The notes under the pieces were generated by a model. The model had not been told where the DNA came from, ran no database searches, and saw only the letters and a program-made list of their open reading frames with translations. Positions 59,117 through 64,000 of a stretch of DNA of 64,000 nucleotides are shown here, piece after piece. This DNA comes from Undibacterium umbellatum (GTDB lineage Bacteria > Pseudomonadota > Gammaproteobacteria > Burkholderiales > Burkholderiaceae_D): the NCBI RefSeq assembly GCF_014284125.1, contig NZ_JACOFX010000002.1, positions 248,001 to 312,000 of the forward strand, given 5' to 3'. Both the position numbers and the translations under genes were made by a program. Positions within the stretch are counted from its first letter, which is position 1. The number at the start of each line of letters is the position of its first letter.

Positions 59117-62100
59117 ATGAGTCATTTTCTGGATAGATTGAAATTCATGTCCAAGGTGAAATCCACCTACTCCGACGGGCATTGCGCGGTTGTTGATGAA
59201 GACCGCAAATGGGAGGACGGTTACCGCAGTCGCTGGCAACATGACAAGATCGTACGCTCCACCCATGGTGTGAATTGCACTGGTTCGTGTTCCTGGAAGG
59301 TGTATGTCAAGAACGGCCTGATTACCTGGGAAACCCAGCAAACTGATTATCCCCGTACCCGCCCTGATTTGCCTAACCATGAACCTCGTGGCTGCCCGCG
59401 CGGGGCATCGTATAGCTGGTATGTGTATTCTGCCCAGCGTGTCAAATATCCCATGATACGTGGCCGTCTGATGGAAATGTGGCAAGAAGCGCGCAAGACC
59501 ATGGGGCCTATAGCGGCATGGGAATCCATCAGCCAGAATCCGGAAAAAGCTCGGCGCTATAAATCAGTACGTGGTCTTGGTGGCTTTGTCCGCGCTGACT
59601 GGGATACCGCACAAGAAATCATTGCGGCAGCAAATGCCTTTACTGTCAAAAAATTTGGCCCTGACCGTGTCGTCGGTTTCTCGCCCATCCCTGCCATGTC
59701 CATGGTGTCATATGCGGCAGGTTCACGCTACCTGAGCCTGATCGGTGGTGTTTGCCTGTCATTCTATGACTGGTATTGTGATTTGCCACCAGCCAGCCCG
59801 CAAATCTGGGGTGAGCAGACTGACGTACCTGAATCCGCCGACTGGTATAACTCGACTTATCTGATGGTATGGGGTTCAAACGTGCCACAAACCCGTACGC
59901 CAGATGCCCATTTTTATACTGAGGTGCGGTACAAGGGAACAAAAACCGTTGCCGTTTCCAGTGACTTTGGCGAGATGGTCAAGTTCGGCGATATCTGGAT
60001 GGCGCCCAAGCAGGGCACGGATGCTGCACTGGCCATGGCCATGGGCCACGTGATCCTGAAAGAATTCCACCTTGGTAACAAGTCCGCTTATTTCCGCAAC
60101 TACGTCAAGCAATACACCGACTTGCCCATGCTGGTGCGCCTGGTAGAACGCAATGGCGGCATCGTGCCTGATCACATGCTGCGCGCTTCTGAATTGCCAG
60201 ACAATTTGCATGAAGCCAATAATCCGGAATGGAAGACCTTGGCGATTGATGAAAGTACCGGCGAGATCGTCGCTCCGAATGGTTCCATTGGTTATCGCTG
60301 GGGCGAAGGCAAGTTTGATGAAGGTGCCAAAGTCGGCCGCTGGAATCTGGAAGCCAAGGATGGCAATACGGGCCGCGCAATAGATCCTTTGTTGAGTCTG
60401 GTAGGCCAGCAAGATGAAGTGGTCAGTGTCGCGTTCAATTATTTCGGTGGCGTTGATGCCAACGACATGATTTCCCGTAACGTCCCTGCCAAAAGAGTGC
60501 AACTGGCCGATGGCAGCACAGTGCTGGTAGCGACCGTCTATGACCTGACTATGGCCAACTATGGTGTCGATCAAGGGCTGGGCGGTGCCGTTGCCCATTC
60601 TTATGACGACGATATTCCTTATACCCCGGCATGGCAGGAAAAACATACCAGCGTCAAACGTGATCTGGTGATACAGGTAGCCCGCGAATTCGCACAGAAT
60701 GCCCACGATACCGAAGGCAAGAGCATGGTGATCGTCGGTGCCGCGCTGAACCACTGGTATCACAACGATATGATCTATCGCGGCATCATCAATATGCTCA
60801 TGATGTGTGGTTGCGTAGGCAAATCGGGTGGTGGCTGGGCCCATTACGTCGGCCAGGAAAAACTGCGTCCGCAATTTGGCTGGGCTCCGCTAGCCTTTGC
60901 CAGTGACTGGACCCGTCCGCCACGCCAAATGAATGGCACCAGTTTCTTCTATGCGCACACCAGTCAGTGGCGTCATGAAAAACTGCATGTCGATGAAATC
61001 TTGTCGCCAACAGCAGACAAGTCCAAGGTCAGCCACATGAGCATGATAGACATGAATGCCAAGTCTGAACGCATGGGCTGGTTGCCGTCTGCGCCACAGT
61101 TGGAAACCAATCCGCTGGATGTTTGTGACGCCGCTGCTGCTGCCGGACTGGAACCGCAAGAATATTTGAAGAACAGCCTGAAGTCAGGTGCCATCAATAT
61201 GAGTTGTGATGATCCGGACAATCCCAAGAACTTCCCGCGCAATATGTTTGTCTGGCGCTCGAATATCCTGGGTAGTTCAGGCAAGGGCCATGAATACTTC
61301 CTCAAGTATTTGCTGGGTACACAAAACGCCTTGTTCGATGATCCTGATGAAGCGGTGAAACCCAGTGAAGTCAAATTCCGTGAAAAAGCGGCAGAGGGCA
61401 AGCTTGATTTACTGACCGTGCTGGATTTTCGCATGAGCACGACCTGCCTGTATGGCGACATCGTGTTGCCAACTGCAACCTGGTATGAAAAAGATGACTT
61501 GAATACTTCTGACATGCATCCATTCATTCATCCCTTGAGTGAAGCCGTACAACCTTTGTGGGAAAGCCGCACCGACTGGGAAATCTATAAAGGTATCGCC
61601 AAGAAATTCACCGAAATTGGTGGTGATTATCTGGGTACTCGCAAGGACATTGTATTGCAACCGCTGATGCATGATACGCCAGGAGAACTGGGCCAGGCCT
61701 TTGAACCCAAGGACTGGAAAAAAGGTGAGTGCGATCTTATCCCGGGAAAGACTGCGCCAAATTTCGTCGTGGTTGAACGCAACTACAAAGACATCTACAA
61801 AAAGTTTACTTCTATCGGCCCCTTGCTGGACAAGCTGGGGAATGGCGGCAAGGGCATCAACTGGAATACCGAGCATGAAGTGCATGAAATCGGCGGTATA
61901 ACCAAAGTGGTGACTGAAGAAGGTGTCAGCAAAGGCAGGCCACGTCTGGAAACTGCCATTGATGCCTGCGAAATGATACTGACCTTTGCCCCGGAAACCA
62001 ATGGCCATGTCTCGGTCAAGGCCTGGGAAGCACTGGGCAAGATCACAGGCCGTGATCATACCCACCTGGCAGTCGGGCGTGAACATGACAAGATACGTTT

Positions 62101-62845
62101 CCGCGATGTACAGGCACAGCCACGCAAGATTATTTCTGCGCCCACCTGGTCCGGCCTGGAATCGGAAGAAGTCAGCTACAACGCCGGTTACACCAATGTG
62201 CATGAACTGATCCCATGGCGCACACTGACCGGTCGCCAGCAGTTTTATCAGGACCACCGCTGGATGCTGGATTTTGGTGAAAGCATGTGCGTGTACAAGC
62301 CAGCAATCGACACCAAGACGGTAGCGCCGATGCTGAACAAGTCACCCAATGGTGAGAAAGAGATCGTCCTCAATTTCATCACACCGCATCAGAAGTGGGG
62401 CATACATTCGACTTACTCAGACAATCTGCGCATGCTGACTTTGAGCCGTGGTGGCCCGCATGTCTGGGTATCGGAAATTGAAGCGAAAGAGGCTGGACTG
62501 GTCGATAACGACTGGGTAGAAGTTTTCAATAGCAATGGCACTTTGACTGCCCGTGTCGTCGTCAGCCAGCGTGTGCCCAAGGGCATGTGCCTGATGTATC
62601 ACGCACAGGAAAAAATTGTGAATACCCCAGGTGCAGAATTAAGTGGCAAGCGCGGTGGCATCCATAACTCAGTGACGAGAGCGGTATTGAAACCTACCCA
62701 CATGATAGGTGGCTATGCACAACTGGCGTATGGCTTTAATTATTACGGTACGGTAGGTAGTAACCGGGATGAATTTGTGGTGCTCAGAAAAATGAAAAAA
62801 GTCGATTGGCTGGAAGGCAAGCTGGAAGAAGGAGCCGCATCATGA
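59117..62845 (+). CDS. narG: Respiratory nitrate reductase alpha subunit
   Basis: 1242-aa molybdopterin subunit of the membrane-bound NarGHI complex, close to the 1247 aa of E. coli NarG. It reduces nitrate to nitrite at a cytoplasmic site with electrons from quinol. The FS0 cluster ligands are H50, C54, C58 and C93 (HGVNCTGSC ... GCPRG), and D222 in WYCDLPPASP is the Mo ligand. The ATG at 59117 (MSHFLDRLKF) follows GGAGA; the frame open to 58991 has no such box. narH overlaps by 4 bp. There is no narK immediately upstream; a TonB receptor is divergent instead, across 295 bp in which I see no clear FNR box. Confidence 0.97.
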   Translation: MSHFLDRLKFMSKVKSTYSDGHCAVVDEDRKWEDGYRSRWQHDKIVRSTHGVNCTGSCSWKVYVKNGLITWETQQTDYPRTRPDLPNHEPRGCPRGASYSWYVYSAQRVKYPMIRGRLMEMWQEARKTMGPIAAWESISQNPEKARRYKSVRGLGGFVRADWDTAQEIIAAANAFTVKKFGPDRVVGFSPIPAMSMVSYAAGSRYLSLIGGVCLSFYDWYCDLPPASPQIWGEQTDVPESADWYNSTYLMVWGSNVPQTRTPDAHFYTEVRYKGTKTVAVSSDFGEMVKFGDIWMAPKQGTDAALAMAMGHVILKEFHLGNKSAYFRNYVKQYTDLPMLVRLVERNGGIVPDHMLRASELPDNLHEANNPEWKTLAIDESTGEIVAPNGSIGYRWGEGKFDEGAKVGRWNLEAKDGNTGRAIDPLLSLVGQQDEVVSVAFNYFGGVDANDMISRNVPAKRVQLADGSTVLVATVYDLTMANYGVDQGLGGAVAHSYDDDIPYTPAWQEKHTSVKRDLVIQVAREFAQNAHDTEGKSMVIVGAALNHWYHNDMIYRGIINMLMMCGCVGKSGGGWAHYVGQEKLRPQFGWAPLAFASDWTRPPRQMNGTSFFYAHTSQWRHEKLHVDEILSPTADKSKVSHMSMIDMNAKSERMGWLPSAPQLETNPLDVCDAAAAAGLEPQEYLKNSLKSGAINMSCDDPDNPKNFPRNMFVWRSNILGSSGKGHEYFLKYLLGTQNALFDDPDEAVKPSEVKFREKAAEGKLDLLTVLDFRMSTTCLYGDIVLPTATWYEKDDLNTSDMHPFIHPLSEAVQPLWESRTDWEIYKGIAKKFTEIGGDYLGTRKDIVLQPLMHDTPGELGQAFEPKDWKKGECDLIPGKTAPNFVVVERNYKDIYKKFTSIGPLLDKLGNGGKGINWNTEHEVHEIGGITKVVTEEGVSKGRPRLETAIDACEMILTFAPETNGHVSVKAWEALGKITGRDHTHLAVGREHDKIRFRDVQAQPRKIISAPTWSGLESEEVSYNAGYTNVHELIPWRTLTGRQQFYQDHRWMLDFGESMCVYKPAIDTKTVAPMLNKSPNGEKEIVLNFITPHQKWGIHSTYSDNLRMLTLSRGGPHVWVSEIEAKEAGLVDNDWVEVFNSNGTLTARVVVSQRVPKGMCLMYHAQEKIVNTPGAELSGKRGGIHNSVTRAVLKPTHMIGGYAQLAYGFNYYGTVGSNRDEFVVLRKMKKVDWLEGKLEEGAAS

Positions 62846-64000
62846 GAATACGCGCACAAGTAGGCATGGTGCTCAACCTTGATAAATGCATAGGTTGCCA
62901 TACCTGTTCAGTGACTTGCAAAAACGTCTGGACCAGTCGCGACGGGGTGGAATATGCCTGGTTCAATAATGTGGAAACCAAGCCGGGCATAGGTTATCCC
63001 AAGGAATGGGAAAACCAGAAGAAATGGCAAGGTGGCTGGAACCGGACGCAGGGTGGCAAGCTGGAGCCAAAACAGGGTGGCAAGTTGCGTATCCTGGCGA
63101 ATATTTTCGCCAATCCCAATCTGCCATCGATTGATGATTATTACGAGCCTTTCACCTTCGACTATGAGCGCCTGCAAAATGCGCCATTGTCCGAGACGCC
63201 ACCAACTGCCCGTCCAATTTCTGTCATCACTGGCAAGAAAATGGAGAAGATAGTCTGGGGGCCGAATTGGGAAGATGATCTGGGTGGCGAATTCAGTTCG
63301 CGTAGCCGTGATGCCTTGTTTGAAGGTGTGCAAAAGGAGATGTACAGCACATTTGAAAGCACCTTCATGATGTATTTGCCACGCTTGTGCGAACATTGCC
63401 TGAACCCGGCCTGTGTTGCATCGTGCCCATCCGGTTCCATCTACAAGCGTGAAGATGATGGCATCGTCCTGGTTGACCAGGACAAATGCCGGGGCTGGCG
63501 CATGTGTATCTCTGGTTGCCCTTACAAAAAGATTTACTATAACTGGAGTTCGGGCAAGGCTGAAAAATGCACTTTCTGCTACCCTCGCATAGAAGCCGGG
63601 CAACCCACGGTTTGTTCAGAAACTTGTGTAGGCCGTATCCGTTACCTCGGCGTCTTGCTGTATGACGCAGACAAGATAGAAGCGGCTGCATCCGTGCCAG
63701 ATGAAAAGGATTTATACGAAGCCCAACTGGGTTGCTTCCTCGACCCGCATGATCCTGCAATCATTGCTGAAGCGCGCAAGCACGGCATACCTGAAAGCTG
63801 GATCACGGCTGCGCAAAAATCGCCAGTCTACAAAATGGCGATGGAGTGGAAGATTGCATTCCCTCTGCATCCTGAATACCGCACTTTGCCCATGGTCTGG
63901 TATGTACCACCACTGTCGCCTATACAAAAAGCAGCAGAAGCTGGCCACATGGGCATGAACGGCATTATTCCTGATGTGAAGTCACTGCGCATACCTGTCC
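62842..64000 (+). CDS. narH: Respiratory nitrate reductase beta subunit (3' end beyond window)
   Basis: Iron-sulfur subunit that passes electrons from NarI to NarG. The start ATG overlaps the narG stop as ATGA. Ferredoxin-like clusters are visible: CIGCHTCSVTCKN, CEHCLNPACVASCP, CRGWRMCISGCPYK and CTFCYPRIEAGQPTVCSETC. The Trp in CRGWRMC replaces a Cys, as in the 3Fe-4S cluster of E. coli NarH. The frame remains open at base 64000 (386 codons), so the rest, with narJ and narI, should follow. Confidence 0.97.
   Translation, partial: MRIRAQVGMVLNLDKCIGCHTCSVTCKNVWTSRDGVEYAWFNNVETKPGIGYPKEWENQKKWQGGWNRTQGGKLEPKQGGKLRILANIFANPNLPSIDDYYEPFTFDYERLQNAPLSETPPTARPISVITGKKMEKIVWGPNWEDDLGGEFSSRSRDALFEGVQKEMYSTFESTFMMYLPRLCEHCLNPACVASCPSGSIYKREDDGIVLVDQDKCRGWRMCISGCPYKKIYYNWSSGKAEKCTFCYPRIEAGQPTVCSETCVGRIRYLGVLLYDADKIEAAASVPDEKDLYEAQLGCFLDPHDPAIIAEARKHGIPESWITAAQKSPVYKMAMEWKIAFPLHPEYRTLPMVWYVPPLSPIQKAAEAGHMGMNGIIPDVKSLRIPV

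Noticed and set aside
59876..60874. 332-codon open frame antisense to narG
   Set aside because: It lies wholly inside a secure narG gene and reads as the mirror of its codon bias.
1..64000. CRISPR array, tRNA, rRNA, prophage or insertion sequence
   Set aside because: No regularly spaced repeats, no cloverleaf or rRNA-like stretch, and no transposase, integrase or phage structural reading frame was seen.

Overview
The window is a stretch of a Gram-negative, most likely betaproteobacterial chromosome. Outer-membrane proteins are abundant (four TonB-dependent receptors, TolC, PldA, a small beta-barrel). There is a membrane-bound NarGH nitrate reductase, and a pcm-rhodanese-tolC gene order I associate with Burkholderiales. 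Base composition looks close to half G+C and codon use is fairly uniform. An Oxalobacteraceae genus such as Undibacterium would fit, but this is inference. I saw no rRNA, tRNA, CRISPR array, transposase or prophage gene.

Layout, first half. Positions 1-8.3 kb: the 3' part of a CHASE2-adenylate cyclase; a BenE-type transporter divergent from a MocR regulator; an M50 protease-like protein; a LysR regulator divergent from a PhyH dioxygenase plus sugar-epimerase pair. 8.4-10.8 kb: two paralogous membrane proteins separated by a duplicated scrap of the epimerase gene. 10.8-14.5 kb: an exported Tiki-like protein, a 2OG-Fe(II) oxygenase, and a NADAR-family protein divergent from an NrtR-type Nudix regulator. 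14.7-18.8 kb: a catalase-like/LodA-like fusion oxidase with its LodB-like flavoprotein. 18.8-21.4 kb: the cystathionine beta-synthase/gamma-lyase operon. 21.4-22.3 kb: non-coding, with repeat elements.

22.3-33.0 kb is a TonB-linked carbohydrate-utilisation locus: an MFS permease, a GH1 beta-glucosidase, a TonB-dependent receptor, a tryptophan-halogenase-like flavoprotein and a LacI regulator. Seven palindromes of the TGAAAACGTTTTCA type lie in its control regions, so it looks like one locally regulated regulon. Two unrelated small genes (a Zn-finger-like protein and a cache-domain protein) sit inside it.

33.2-44.9 kb: PldA, then a one-strand copper-type locus (DUF2946, a 70-aa membrane protein, a beta-barrel protein, MbnP-like and MbnH-like proteins, a copper-uptake-associated protein, two TonB receptors and a PepSY membrane protein). 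44.9-46.1 kb: a membrane protein and a universal stress protein. 46.7-54.2 kb: a TetR regulator, an RND efflux pair, pcm, rhodanese and a TolC-type channel. 54.3-58.8 kb: a small membrane protein, a ferritin-like predicted metal-dependent hydrolase, an AraC regulator and a TonB receptor. 59.1 kb to the end: narG and the start of narH.

The three points I rate highest are the catalase-LodA fusion with LodB, the orphan NADAR protein paired head-to-head with an NrtR ADP-ribose-type regulator across an inverted repeat, and the MbnP/MbnH copper locus with two receptors and several unknown partners.
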